Positions 17,847 through 27,037 of a stretch of DNA of 64,000 nucleotides are shown here, one piece after another. A program made the translations under genes and the position numbers. The stretch lies in assembly GCF_000613925.1 (NCBI RefSeq), contig NZ_BAJX01000006.1, forward strand, positions 1-64,000. Direction: 5' to 3'. Numbering within the stretch: the first letter of the stretch is position 1; the number at the start of each line of letters is the position of its first letter. The notes below the pieces were generated by a model. The model ran no database searches and had not been told where the DNA came from. It worked only from the letters and a program-made list of their open reading frames with translations. This DNA is from Prevotella histicola JCM 15637 = DNF00424. GTDB taxonomy: Bacteria; Bacteroidota; Bacteroidia; Bacteroidales; Bacteroidaceae.

Positions 17847-17934
17847 AAACAGGGTTGGTTTCAAAATTACAAAGGCCTTGTAGAAGTATTACAAGCGCCT
17901 TGTAAAAGTAATACAAGCCGTTTGTAATTTTTAT
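17847..17934 (+). repeat. 22-bp-period quasi-palindromic array (variant core)
   Basis: Within the 460-bp dinB to zinc-ribbon spacer, four consecutive 22-bp units start at 17847, 17869, 17891 and 17913. The last three share an ACAAG...CTTGT-type palindromic core (for example ACAAGCGCCTTGT) followed by AAGTA/AATTT; the first has AAAC...GTTT arms. The period equals that of the arrays near 41.3, 49.1 and 60.6 kb, but the core differs and I cannot recognise the 27-bp end module. The rest of the spacer holds no gene. Confidence 0.65.
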
Positions 17935-17945
17935 GGAAGCAACAT

Positions 17946-17976
17946 TTTCAAATCTAAAAGAAAAGTATTAAATTTG
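17946..17976 (+). promoter_or_regulatory. Promoter of the zinc-ribbon/pyk operon (TTTC-N19-TAAATTTG)
   Basis: TTTC (17946-17949) is 19 bases from TAAATTTG (17969-17976), a good Bacteroidetes promoter match, and lies just after the 22-bp array. The leader to the first ATG is about 75 bases. Confidence 0.6.
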
Positions 17977-18054
17977 CAAAAGGTAAGCATTGTTTAGTGA
18001 AAGGGTACAACATCCTTTCCGTACGGTTGGCTTATTTCATAGAAAAATAGTGTG

Positions 18055-18792
18055 ATGCAGTATCATGTAACTTGTACCAAATGTAAACGCATGTTTACGA
18101 TTACGGCTGATGGCAGCGATCGTATGCATTGTACTTGTCCTTATTGTGGGCAGCCTTTAATGGTTAATCTTCCAACCATGGCAGAGCCTGTGATGTCTTC
18201 TGTTCAGCAACCTATACCTGAAAACAATGATAATAAAGGTCATAATGCTGGAATGAAGATTCTTATAACAGTGCTAATAGTCCTTCTTGTAGGTGGACTT
18301 GCTGCCTTTGCTTTTATAGAATGGCAGAATCAACAGGAGGCGGCGCGATTGGAAGAAAAGGCTCAGCGTGAGGCACACGCTGACTCTTTAATGCAAGTAA
18401 GAGCACAACAGGAGGCTCAAGCTGCAGACGCGCAACGTAAGGATGCCCAGCGCCAGAGCATTTGTAAGTTTGTTAAGTCATTCTATCAAAAGGCTGTTTT
18501 GGAAGCTGATGACCCTACATTTTACGAGCGTTACCTCACACCATACTGTCGGCAGATGATATTTGGCGTTGATGCAGATAATAATGATGTTGACAAATGG
18601 TCAGCATGGTGGGGAGCTTTTGGTACTACTGCTGATAGACCTGATTATGAAGCGTTACAGAGAAATCTAAATGTTACTCCAGGGGAAGGTAACTGGTATA
18701 ATGTTAGGTTAACCCAAGACGGGACTACGGAGTATCGTCAGATAAAGGTGTCTACAGTAGATGGTCATGTCCTTATAGATGATGTGAGATAA
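18055..18792 (+). CDS. Zinc-ribbon membrane protein, function unknown
   Basis: The 245-residue protein begins with a four-cysteine ribbon (CTKCKRMF ... CTCPYCGQ, residues 7-34) that should bind one zinc, followed by a proline-rich linker. One membrane helix (ILITVLIVLLVGGLAAFAFIEW, about 70-90), an Ala/Gln/Arg-rich coiled-coil stretch (about 95-135) and a roughly 100-residue C-terminal domain follow. This places the ribbon in the cytoplasm and the C-terminal domain outside. The ribbon type resembles MJ0042-like zinc fingers. I use ATG 18055 rather than the GTG just before it. It is followed by a shorter paralogue and pyk, probably one transcript. Role unknown. Confidence 0.6.
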   Translation: MQYHVTCTKCKRMFTITADGSDRMHCTCPYCGQPLMVNLPTMAEPVMSSVQQPIPENNDNKGHNAGMKILITVLIVLLVGGLAAFAFIEWQNQQEAARLEEKAQREAHADSLMQVRAQQEAQAADAQRKDAQRQSICKFVKSFYQKAVLEADDPTFYERYLTPYCRQMIFGVDADNNDVDKWSAWWGAFGTTADRPDYEALQRNLNVTPGEGNWYNVRLTQDGTTEYRQIKVSTVDGHVLIDDVR

Positions 18793-18819
18793 AAAAGAGT
18801 TAGGAGGGAGGTGACAAGG

Positions 18820-19155
18820 ATGCAGTTTCAGATAGCTTGTAAACATTGCCATCGTACATTTGCCATAGAGGCGGAGTCGAGTAAAACGGTAAAATGCAAT
18901 TGTCCTTATTGTGGAGAGAGTATGACAGTAGCTACTCCTAGGGGTGAGACTACTACTGTCAAAGTGAATGCTCCTAATGATACTACGCCAGAGATTGTGT
19001 CGGATAGCAAACAGAATAGGCGTATACGTAGTAGCCACTTCTTAAAATATGATGGGGTGGGGAAGATGGTTACGGTTGTCTTTGTCCTTCTTCTATTGGG
19101 AATTATCTTGCTGCTTTCTTTCTTATATATGATTTTTTCTGCGATGTCGAATTAA
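18820..19155 (+). CDS. Short zinc-ribbon membrane protein, paralogue of the preceding gene
   Basis: The 111-residue product has the same N-terminal ribbon (CKHCHRTF ... CNCPYCGE, residues 7-34), a polar linker of about 45 residues and a single C-terminal membrane helix (VTVVFVLLLLGIILLLSFLYMIFS), with almost nothing beyond it. It therefore looks like the first protein minus its external domain, perhaps after duplication. A strong AGGAGGGAGG site eight bases ahead of ATG 18820 supports that start. It is 27 bases after its paralogue and 17 bases before pyk. I do not recognise a known role. Confidence 0.6.
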   Translation: MQFQIACKHCHRTFAIEAESSKTVKCNCPYCGESMTVATPRGETTTVKVNAPNDTTPEIVSDSKQNRRIRSSHFLKYDGVGKMVTVVFVLLLLGIILLLSFLYMIFSAMSN

Positions 19156-19172
19156 ACTATAATACTCAATTT

Positions 19173-20654
19173 ATGAAACAAACAAAGATAGTATGTTCAA
19201 TCAGTGACCGGCGTTGTGATGTCGATTTCTTGAGAAAACTGTTCTTCTCTGGTATGAATGTCGTTCGTATGAATACGGCACATGCCACACCTGATGGTAT
19301 TCGAGAGATCATTCGCAATACACGTACGGTATCTCCGCATTTAGCTCTACTGATTGATACAAAGGGACCTGAGGTTAGAACAACAGGTTTGGAAGAGCCT
19401 ATTCATTATAAGACTGGTGATATGGTAAAGATCTTTGGGCGTCCAGAGATGGATACAACCAAGGATATCATTAATGTTTCTTATCCAGATTTCGCCCGTG
19501 ATGTGAAGCCTGGAGACCATGTTCTCTTTGATGACGGTGCACTTGATATGAAGGTTGTGGAATGTGCTGGGCCAATGTTAGTAGCTCAGTTGCAGAATGA
19601 AGGTGACCTCGGTGCCCATAAGAGTGTGAATGTTCCTGGTGAACATATTGAACTTCCAGCTCTAACGGAGAAAGATAAACGTAACATTCTGCTGGCAATA
19701 GAAGAGGATATAGACTTTATTGCTCATTCATTTGTTCGATCAGCAGCAGATGTCATGGAGGTACAGAAGATACTTGATGAACATAATTCTGATATCAAAA
19801 TCATATCAAAGATAGAGAATCAGGAGGGGGTTGACAATATTGATGAGATTATAGATGCTTCTTATGGTATTATGATTGCACGAGGTGATCTTGGAATTGA
19901 AGTTCCTATAGAGCAGATCCCTGGTATTCAGCGTAGTATTATTAATAAGTGTATTAAGAAAAAGAAGCCTGTTATCGTGGCAACACAGATGTTGCATACG
20001 ATGATTAATAATCCTCGTCCAACACGTGCTGAGGTAACTGATATTGCAAATGCTATCTATAGCCATACTGATGCATTGATGTTGAGTGGAGAAACAGCAA
20101 GTGGTAAATATCCTGTTGAGGCTGTACAAACTATGGCTCGTATTGCGGAACAGGCAGAGCAAGATGCTCATAAGCAAGGATTCATTACCGTTCCTATGTC
20201 TAATCGCAATGATCAGCGAGAGTTCTTGGCGAAGAGTGCCATAGAATCAACAGAAGAATTAGGTGTTAAGGGAATTATAACGGATAGTGAGACGGGGCAG
20301 ACTGCACGTAACCTTGCAGCATTCCGTGGTCCAAATCCAGTTTTGGCAATCTGCTATAAGGAGAAAGTACAACGGTGGCTGAATCTTAGTTATGGTATTA
20401 TTGCAATCTATCAGCAACAACATAAGTCCAGTCAGCAGATGTTTATGGCTGCTTTGCGTATGTTGAGGCAGAAAGGTTATATCGACCTTGATGATAAAAT
20501 AGCTTATTTATCTGGCTCTTTTGGTGAAGGTGGTGGTACAACCTTCCTTGAAATCAATAAGGTAAGTGAGGTCTTTGATCGTAGTTATCGCTTTCACCTT
20601 CCAGAAGAAGATTCTTTTTCTAAGGAAGATTTGGATAGTATTCCTGCTAAATAA
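19173..20654 (+). CDS. pyk: Pyruvate kinase
   Basis: The 493-residue protein has the pyruvate kinase core: KIVCSISDRR and NVVRMNTAHA at the N-terminus, LIDTKGPEVRT (potassium and phosphate site), the lid domain, IISKIENQEGVDN with the catalytic lysine, MIARGDLGIEVP, and VIVATQMLHTMINNPRPTRAE (about 270-290), followed by the C-terminal domain. It converts phosphoenolpyruvate and ADP to pyruvate and ATP, the last step of glycolysis. The usual TKIVATLGP appears as TKIVCSISD, which I recall as tolerated in Bacteroidales. It ends the zinc-ribbon operon and is followed by a strong terminator. Confidence 0.95.
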   Translation: MKQTKIVCSISDRRCDVDFLRKLFFSGMNVVRMNTAHATPDGIREIIRNTRTVSPHLALLIDTKGPEVRTTGLEEPIHYKTGDMVKIFGRPEMDTTKDIINVSYPDFARDVKPGDHVLFDDGALDMKVVECAGPMLVAQLQNEGDLGAHKSVNVPGEHIELPALTEKDKRNILLAIEEDIDFIAHSFVRSAADVMEVQKILDEHNSDIKIISKIENQEGVDNIDEIIDASYGIMIARGDLGIEVPIEQIPGIQRSIINKCIKKKKPVIVATQMLHTMINNPRPTRAEVTDIANAIYSHTDALMLSGETASGKYPVEAVQTMARIAEQAEQDAHKQGFITVPMSNRNDQREFLAKSAIESTEELGVKGIITDSETGQTARNLAAFRGPNPVLAICYKEKVQRWLNLSYGIIAIYQQQHKSSQQMFMAALRMLRQKGYIDLDDKIAYLSGSFGEGGGTTFLEINKVSEVFDRSYRFHLPEEDSFSKEDLDSIPAK

Positions 20655-20682
20655 GAAGATAATTAGAAAGGATAGAAATAGA

Positions 20683-20713
20683 AAAAGGTGTCTGGATTGC
20701 CCAGACACCTTTT
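20683..20713. terminator. Bidirectional terminator between pyk and rpiB
   Basis: A perfect 13-bp stem (AAAAGGTGTCTGG, 20683-20695, with 20701-20713) and 5-nt loop is flanked by A-rich and T-rich runs. It separates the convergent pyk and rpiB genes and can work in both directions. Confidence 0.85.
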
Positions 20714-20738
20714 CTATTTTAGTATGTTATAAAATGTC

Positions 20739-21185
20739 TTATTCCTGTTGTATGGAAATCTTTTTTACGCGGCGTTCATGTCTACCACCCTCAAAACTGG
20801 CCTTAAAGAATGCATCAAGAATCTTTTCAGCAGTCTTATTATCAATGAATCTCCCTGGTAAAACAAGGACGTTCGCATCATTATGCTGACGTGTCAACTC
20901 TGCAACATCCTTATTCCAAACTAAGCCTGCGCGTACGCCTTGGTGTTTATTAAGTGTAATAGCCATTCCTTCACCGCTACCACAGATGGCAATACCTGGG
21001 TAAACTTCACCCTTTTCTATAGCTTCAGCTAAAGGGTGAGCATAGTCAGGATAGTCACAACTTAAGTCACTATTGCAGCCAAAGTCTTTGTAGGCATACT
21101 TGTGCTGTTCCAAATACTGGATTACGAACTGCTTCAATGGAAAGCCAGCGTGATCGCAGGCTACTCCTACTGTTTTAATTTCCAT
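20739..21185 (-). CDS. rpiB: Ribose-5-phosphate isomerase B
   Basis: The 148-residue protein matches RpiB in length and motifs: VACDHAGFPLK near the N-terminus, DYPDYAHPLAEAI, and the catalytic ICGSGEGMAITLNKH (about 67-81), with RAGLVW and LPGRFI after it. RpiB interconverts ribose-5-phosphate and ribulose-5-phosphate in the pentose phosphate pathway (some members act on allose- or galactose-6-phosphate, less likely next to transketolase). It lies 65 bases downstream of tkt in the same direction, so the two are probably one pentose-phosphate operon. Confidence 0.93.
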   Translation of the reverse strand: MEIKTVGVACDHAGFPLKQFVIQYLEQHKYAYKDFGCNSDLSCDYPDYAHPLAEAIEKGEVYPGIAICGSGEGMAITLNKHQGVRAGLVWNKDVAELTRQHNDANVLVLPGRFIDNKTAEKILDAFFKASFEGGRHERRVKKISIQQE

Positions 21186-21250
21186 AAGCTGTTTAGGTTT
21201 TATGACTCATCTTTATCTTGTTCAGATTCCAAAAGAGTCAGGTTAAAATT

Positions 21251-23264
21251 TTATGCTAAGAAATCTTTTACTTGTTTGTATACATTCTCTGCTGTAAAGC
21301 CTAGTTTCTCGTCAAGGACCTTGTAAGGAGCAGAGAAGCCAAAGCTGTTGAGACCATACACCTTTCCGTTGGCGCCAACCAGACCTTCAAGAGTGACAGG
21401 GAGTCCAGCCGTTAATCCGAAGATCTTTGCATCTTTTGGAAGAACTTGCTCTTGATACTCTTTGCTCTGGCGGCGGAAGAGACCTTCTGAAGGTGCACTG
21501 ACGACACGTACCTTTAAGCCATCCTTGCGTAGGAGACTAGCTCCATCCACGCAGGTAGAAACCTCAGAACCACTTGCGACGAGGATCACATCAAACTGTT
21601 CGTCAGACCCGGTTACGATGTATGCACCTTGCGGGTCTGCTGATAGTCTGTACCCTCAGGTAGGCTCTTCACGTTCTGACGAGAGAAGATGAGTGCAGTC
21701 GGTGTTTCCATGTTTTCCATTGCCATCTGCCAGCATACGGTTGCAGCTTCACTGTCTGCAGGGCGGAGAACTCGTACAGAGTCCTGTCCATCATGGTTTT
21801 GCAACTTCTCCATTAAGCGTATCTGTGCTTCCTGCTCTACGGCTCATGCGTAGGACCATCTTCGCCAACACGGAATGCATCGTGGCTCCATACAAATTTA
21901 ACTGGGGTCTTCATTAGGGCAGCCATGCGAATGGCTGGTTTCATATAGTCTGAGAAAACGAAGAATGTGCCCATAGCTGTGATAACACCTCCGTGTAACA
22001 TCATACCGATACACATGCATGCCATTGCTAGTTCGCTAACACCAGCTTGGAAGAAGGCTCCGCTGAAGTCATCACGTGTGAAGGCATGAGTCTTATTAAG
22101 GAAACCGTCTGTCTTATCAGAGTTACTAAGGTCGGCTGATGACACTATCATATTAGGTACCTGCTCTGCAATGACACCGAGACAGGCTGCTGAGCCATTA
22201 CGGGTAGGGATATCACGTTTCTGTACAAGGCCGCTCCAATCAATCTTTGGAGCCTTTTCAGAGAACCACTCATGCATCTGTTCAGCCTTCTTTGGATTTT
22301 CTTTCGCCCATACTTCCTCAGCTGCATGACGCTCGGCAACAATCTTTCTTAGTTCAGTTGCACGATCATCGTAGAGTTTTTGTACCTCTGGGAAAATCTT
22401 GAATGGATCTTCTGGATCGCCACCAAGGTTCTTTACAGTATTTGTATAGGCGTCACCACCCAATGGTGCACCATGTGTCTTAATGCTGTTTTCGTAGCTA
22501 CTGCCGTCTGCTTGCAGTGCTCCTTTTGCCATAATAGTCCTACCGATAATGAGTGTAGGGCGATTCTTCTCCTTATTTGCGGATACAAGTGCTTCGCGGA
22601 TAGCGTCTGGATTATTGCCATCAATCTCCAATACATTCCATCCCCATGCACGATATTTCATTCCTGTATCTTCATTCATGACAGCTCCGCACTCAGTAGA
22701 AAGCTGAATGTTGTTAGCATCGTAGAACATAATAAGGTTGTTGAGTCCTAAGTTTCCTGCTAGTCGTCCTACCTCTGCACTAATACCTTCTTGAACTCCA
22801 CCATCAGAGATGAAGGCATATATTTTATGTTGCATTGTAGTATGTCCTAGTCGTGCTTCTAGAAATTTCTCAGCAACGGCTGCGCCAGCAGCATATGCAT
22901 GTCCTTGTCCTAATGGGCCAGAAGAATTTTCAATACCATGGGCTAAATCACGTTCGGGATGCCCTGGGGTAACAGAACCCCACTGGCGGAATTGCTTGAT
23001 ATCTTCAATGGTAAACTTTCTCTGAAGAGTCAGAGCCGCATAGAGCATTGGAGACATGTGCCCTGGGTCAAGATAGAATCGGTCACGTCCTGACCATTCT
23101 GGTTGATCTGGATCATAGATTAAGAATTCGGAGAATAATACGTTGATAAAGTCTGCGCCACCCATGGCACCACCAGGATGCCCGGATTTAGCTTTTTCAA
23201 CCATTGCTACAGATAGAATTCTAATGTTGTCCGCTGCGCGGTTCATCAGTTTCTTGTCATTCAT
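21251..23264 (-). pseudogene. tkt: Transketolase, interrupted by two single-base frameshifts
   Basis: Joined across two frame changes this encodes a full transketolase of about 671 residues, which moves two-carbon units between sugar phosphates using thiamine diphosphate. The N-terminal 475 residues include KSGHPGGAMG, the GHPERDLA/SSGPLGQG loop, FISDGGVQEG in the cofactor region and GEDGPTHEP. The frame breaks near 21840 (CCGGTA expected, CCGTA seen) and again near 21627 (AAGGGT expected, AAGGT seen); the remaining pieces (EKLQNHDGQDSVRVLRPADS, then VILVASGSEVSTC) complete the fold. Both losses are one G in a G run. An organism with rpiB and normal sugar metabolism should need this gene, so I suspect sequencing error. 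Confidence 0.85.
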
Positions 23265-23290
23265 ACTAGATAGGATTAAATTTGATATTG

Positions 23291-23298
23291 CAAATATA
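23291..23298 (-). promoter_or_regulatory. TATATTTG -7 element for tkt-rpiB
   Basis: TATATTTG on the minus strand fits TAnnTTTG and lies 26 bases before the tkt start codon. Confidence 0.6.
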
Positions 23299-23405
23299 TA
23301 GATAAATATGGAGAAGGCAAAATATTAAACTTACAATTTTGGGAAAAAAACTAAAACGCCAACTGCTTGATATATAAGTATAATATAATTAGCTTTGATT
23401 CTTTG

Positions 23406-24083
23406 TTACAGTTTGAAGGTTGGAGAGTTCTTATATGTTTTCCGGTTGAATCGGTACAAGGCTGCCCCACGTTTACTTGTGACTTTGTCTATAAGCTCTG
23501 TCCTTTCAATAAAGTCAATCAGTTTAATTTTCTTTCGGAAGTTCCGCTTATCTATTTCTACTCCTAGTATAGCCTCGTGTACATGTTGTAATTGGGTAAG
23601 TGTAAAGATATGGGGTAGAAGATTGAAGCTGATAGGTTCTGTATTTAGTAATTTCCTGAGTTGTGCTAATGCTAATTTTACCATTTCTATATGATCTCCA
23701 TATAGGTCGGGTAGTTTATTTAGGTCAACCCATTTTAAATCATATTTAGCTAATAGATTCTTGTCATAGTCTGCTACATTTGTAAGTGCGCAATAGGCAA
23801 TAGAAATAACTCGATCACCAGGATCACGGTCGATATCTCCGAAGGCACCAACCTGCCTGATATAATTGTCACAGATTCCTGTGCATTGATATAGAACCCG
23901 GTTTGCAGCTTCTTTAAGACTTTCATCCTGACGTACAAAGCCTCCATATAGAGATAGCTTCCCTCTTCCGGGTTCAACCTTCCTTTTTCCTACAAGTAAT
24001 TTTAGCTTCTTGTCCTCGAAACCAAGAACTATGCAATCAACGGATACAAGAAGCTTCGGTTCTCCTTTATAGTATTCATTCAT
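23406..24083 (-). CDS. NrtR-type transcription regulator with degenerate Nudix domain
   Basis: The 225-residue protein has an N-terminal Nudix fold (VDCIVLGFEDKKLKLLVGKR, then GGFVRQDESLKEAANRVLYQCTGI at about 46-69) and a C-terminal winged-helix region of about 75 residues (IDFIERTELIDKVTSKRGAALYRFNRKTY). In the Nudix box, the two catalytic glutamates expected in REUxEExGU are replaced (RVLYQCTG), so hydrolysis is unlikely and ligand sensing is likely. This architecture is that of NrtR-type regulators; in Bacteroides one member, AraR, senses a pentose. Position between galK and tkt-rpiB suggests control of pentose or galactose genes. It has its own transcript, after the galK terminator. Confidence 0.8.
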   Translation of the reverse strand: MNEYYKGEPKLLVSVDCIVLGFEDKKLKLLVGKRKVEPGRGKLSLYGGFVRQDESLKEAANRVLYQCTGICDNYIRQVGAFGDIDRDPGDRVISIAYCALTNVADYDKNLLAKYDLKWVDLNKLPDLYGDHIEMVKLALAQLRKLLNTEPISFNLLPHIFTLTQLQHVHEAILGVEIDKRNFRKKIKLIDFIERTELIDKVTSKRGAALYRFNRKTYKNSPTFKL

Positions 24084-24110
24084 GTTGTAGACACTTTATA
24101 ATTGATGATG

Positions 24111-24118
24111 TAAAAGTA
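24111..24118 (-). promoter_or_regulatory. Possible -7 element (TACTTTTA) for the Nudix-type regulator
   Basis: TACTTTTA on the minus strand differs from TAnnTTTG only in the last base and lies 27 bases before the start codon. Confidence 0.35.
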
Positions 24119-24174
24119 CTACTTTTTTTTGGATATACATAGGGTTTGGCCTTTATTTTATTATTTATAACGAA

Positions 24175-24220
24175 ACAACGGAAGCATCGAAAGATTATAT
24201 TCTTTTAATGCTCCCGTTGT
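24175..24220 (-). terminator. Terminator downstream of galK
   Basis: Arms 24175-24187 and 24208-24220 pair over 13 positions with one G-U pair in the minus-strand RNA, with further AAAGA/TCTTT pairing inside, followed by a T-rich tail. The 210 bases from here to the galK stop contain nothing else I can identify. Confidence 0.6.
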
Positions 24221-24430
24221 AAGTGAAAAACGTTATCCTGTGTAATCTCTCACAGACGGTCTTATATCTATGTACTAATTATAGTGCAAGTCTATCTATA
24301 TTATTGTACTAATGTATCCATAATATTGAACGGACTTGTTCAGCAAATGATATGGAACTACCGTTGGAAAGTTTAATGGTGTCTTTTAGCTATGAACACA
24401 GGATATACATGCTTATTTCTAGCAGATATG

Positions 24431-25591
24431 CTAGCAAACTTTATGAGATCCGTCACTGATTATTACTGGATACACTTCTGGAGCGTGACCATATTTTGCC
24501 TCGAATCTCTGCATAGCATCTGTGATGAACTTATCATAGATCTCATCTTTGACAAGGTTGATGGTACAACCACCGAAGCCTCCTCCCATGATACGTGAAC
24601 CAGTTACTCCATTATCTTTAGCAACTTCATTGAGAAAATCGAGTTCTTCGCAGCTGACTTCATATTCCTTGCTGAGTCCTTGATGCGTCTCGTACATTTT
24701 CTTTCCGACAGTTTCATAGTCTCCCGCAATTAGTGCGTCACAAACTGCAAGTACTCTATCTTTTTCGCCTAATACAAAGTGTGCTCGTTGATAATCCTCA
24801 GCCGAGACGTTACCTTTTATTACTTCTAGTTCTTCCCAGTTTGCATCACGAAGAGTTTCAAATTTTTTGTTAGTGAAATGCTTACTCAAGGCAACAACAA
24901 CATTCTCACAACTCTTTCTCCGATCGTTGTAAGGGCTACCAGCTAATTCATGCTTAACTTTTGAGTTGACAAGAACTAATTTATATCCTTGTGGGTTGAA
25001 TGGAAAATATTCAAATTCACGGCTTCGGCAATCTAAGCGCATTAATTTTCCTTTTTGACCAAATACACTTGCAAATTGATCCATGATACCACAATTTACT
25101 CCGATGTATTTGTGTTCTGTAGCTTGCCCTGCAAGAGCTATATCCCATTTGGATATTTTGTTGTCTGCAAACAAATCGTTCAGAGCACAGCCGAAACAAC
25201 TTTCCATCGCAGCTGAAGAACTCATACCAGCACCGAGAGGAACGTCACCTGCAAAAGCAATGTTGAATCCTTTTACGTCAACACCGAGTCCTTTGAACTC
25301 TTGGACCATTCCATAGATGAATCGTGCCCACGTAGCACGTGGGCCCTCAGGGTCGGCTACCTTGAATTCAACTCGGTCTTTCAAGTCGATAGAGTAACAC
25401 ATTACTGTATCTGTTCCATTAGGCCTTACCTCAGCCATAATACCTTTATCTACGGCTCCAGGGAATACGAAACCACCATTGTAGTCGGTATGCTCACCAA
25501 TCAGATTTATGCGGCCAGGAGAAAAATAAATATTGCCAGTCTTTCCATCAAAATGCTTAATGAAACGACTTCTTACAAATTCTATGTCCAT
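24431..25591 (-). CDS. galK: Galactokinase
   Basis: The 386-residue protein has the GHMP-kinase signatures of galactokinase: GRINLIGEHTDYNGGFVFPGA (about 26-46, galactose-binding), PLGAGMSSSAAMES (ATP-binding loop, about 125-138), the catalytic Asp region NCGIMDQFAS (about 173-182) and the C-terminal GGGFGGCTINLVK. It phosphorylates galactose at C1, the entry to the Leloir pathway. It is the last gene of the galM-transporter-galK operon and is followed by a terminator. galT and galE are not in the window. Confidence 0.96.
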   Translation of the reverse strand: MDIEFVRSRFIKHFDGKTGNIYFSPGRINLIGEHTDYNGGFVFPGAVDKGIMAEVRPNGTDTVMCYSIDLKDRVEFKVADPEGPRATWARFIYGMVQEFKGLGVDVKGFNIAFAGDVPLGAGMSSSAAMESCFGCALNDLFADNKISKWDIALAGQATEHKYIGVNCGIMDQFASVFGQKGKLMRLDCRSREFEYFPFNPQGYKLVLVNSKVKHELAGSPYNDRRKSCENVVVALSKHFTNKKFETLRDANWEELEVIKGNVSAEDYQRAHFVLGEKDRVLAVCDALIAGDYETVGKKMYETHQGLSKEYEVSCEELDFLNEVAKDNGVTGSRIMGGGFGGCTINLVKDEIYDKFITDAMQRFEAKYGHAPEVYPVIISDGSHKVC

Positions 25592-25630
25592 AATTGTTAG
25601 GTTTTAAAAAAATAATAGATACTGAAATTG

Positions 25631-25663
25631 ACAGCCCTTCCTAGTTGTATGAGGAAGGGCTGT
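25631..25663. promoter_or_regulatory. Intercistronic hairpin ahead of galK
   Basis: A perfect 12-bp stem (ACAGCCCTTCCT, 25631-25642, with 25652-25663) and 9-nt loop lies between the transporter stop and the galK start. On the minus-strand RNA it has no U-run right after it, so it may stabilise or attenuate the operon message more than end it. Confidence 0.55.
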
Positions 25664-25684
25664 AATATAATGATTTTGTTTTGT

Positions 25685-26997
25685 TTAATCGACAGGAATG
25701 TTTTTGTTTACATTCTTGCTACCAATAACTGCGTAGAAACACATGTAGGCGACACCCAATAGAGGTACAAGATAGGAGGTAAGATATCCAGCTTGATCTG
25801 CAATGAAGTTTTGGAATAGAGGAATCAGTCCACCACCGACAACCATCATCATGAAGATACCTGATGCAGAAGCTGTATATTTACCAAGACCTTCTGTGGC
25901 GAGATTAAAGATACAAGCCACATAACACTAGTGCAAAGCCCAACGAGAACGAGTAGTAGAGCACAAATAGGGACGACTACCATATTAAAGGAGCTACCTG
26001 TAAATACAGGCATTGAAACAGTTGTGTCTTTGCCAAGAAGCATGGCAATAACAATAAGTAGCATTGCTATAGAAGTTGCGCATATCATTAGAGTGCGACT
26101 TGAGACTTTATCAGCAATGAATCCTGCACTAAATCTACCAACGAGCATCAAGAACCAGTAAGTTGCTGCTACAGAACCAGCAATGGCCGTTGCAGTCTCA
26201 GGAGGTAGACCAGCACCGTTAGCTTTGGTGTCAGAAAGGAAATAAATCAAAGTTCCTGGGATACCGACCTCAACACCAACATAAACGAAGATTGCTGCTA
26301 CACCTAATACAAAGTGGCGAAAAGCCCAAGGGGAGTGCTCAAAGACGGTATTTGCATCTGTCTTTCCAATTTCTGGGTCCTGGATAGGAATGAAACTCAA
26401 TATAATAAAAGCTCCTGCAAATACAGCCATGGCTATGTAAAGTACAGGGTTGACATCAACCATCGATGTACTCTTGGTAACCTGTCCTATCAATGCACCA
26501 ACGAAAAGAGGTGTTAGTGTTCCTGCAAGTGAATTCAATGTTCCGCCAATCATGTTTAACTGGTTACCGCGATTGCCGCCACCGCCGAGGAGGTTGAGCA
26601 TTGGATTTACAACTGTATTTAGCATACATACACAGAATCCAGAAATAAAGGCACCAAGAAGGTAAATTACAAATCCTGTAATTTTAGCATCTGCAAAAAG
26701 TCCCGAGCAGAACTGTGTTAAAACACCTAGAAACCCAATGCCTATACCAATAAGAGCAGTTTTCTTGTATCCAACTTTACTCAACATCTTACCTGCAGGG
26801 ATTCCCATGAAGAGATAAGCGAGAAAGTTCATTGCGTTACCCAGCATACCAACCGTGTTTGCACTGTCACCATCGAAGGCACTCTTCCATATTACTCCAA
26901 TTGGAGCTGCGAGATTGGTGACAAAAGAGATCATTGCGTAAAGGAACATCATTGTTATGATGGCAATGATGCTACCATTTTGTTTAGAGTTACTCAT
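25685..26997 (-). pseudogene. Sugar MFS transporter (galactose/glucose type), one frameshift
   Basis: The restored protein of about 437 residues has twelve predicted helices and MFS features (GIPAGKMLSKVGYKKTALIG between helices 2 and 3, FSAGFIADKVSSRTLM between 8 and 9) and resembles the FHS/GluP-FucP group of sugar-proton symporters. The frame breaks near 25918: the message reads ATGTGGCTTGT where ATGTGGGCTTGT would continue into the conserved helix (ACIFNLATEGLGKYTASASG). Loss of one G in a three-G run explains everything. Placement between galM and galK makes galactose the likely substrate. If the mutation were real, the last two or so helices would be lost. Confidence 0.82.
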
Positions 26998-27037
26998 TTT
27001 TGTTGTTTTATTTTTATTTTATTAATCTTCTTATTTA

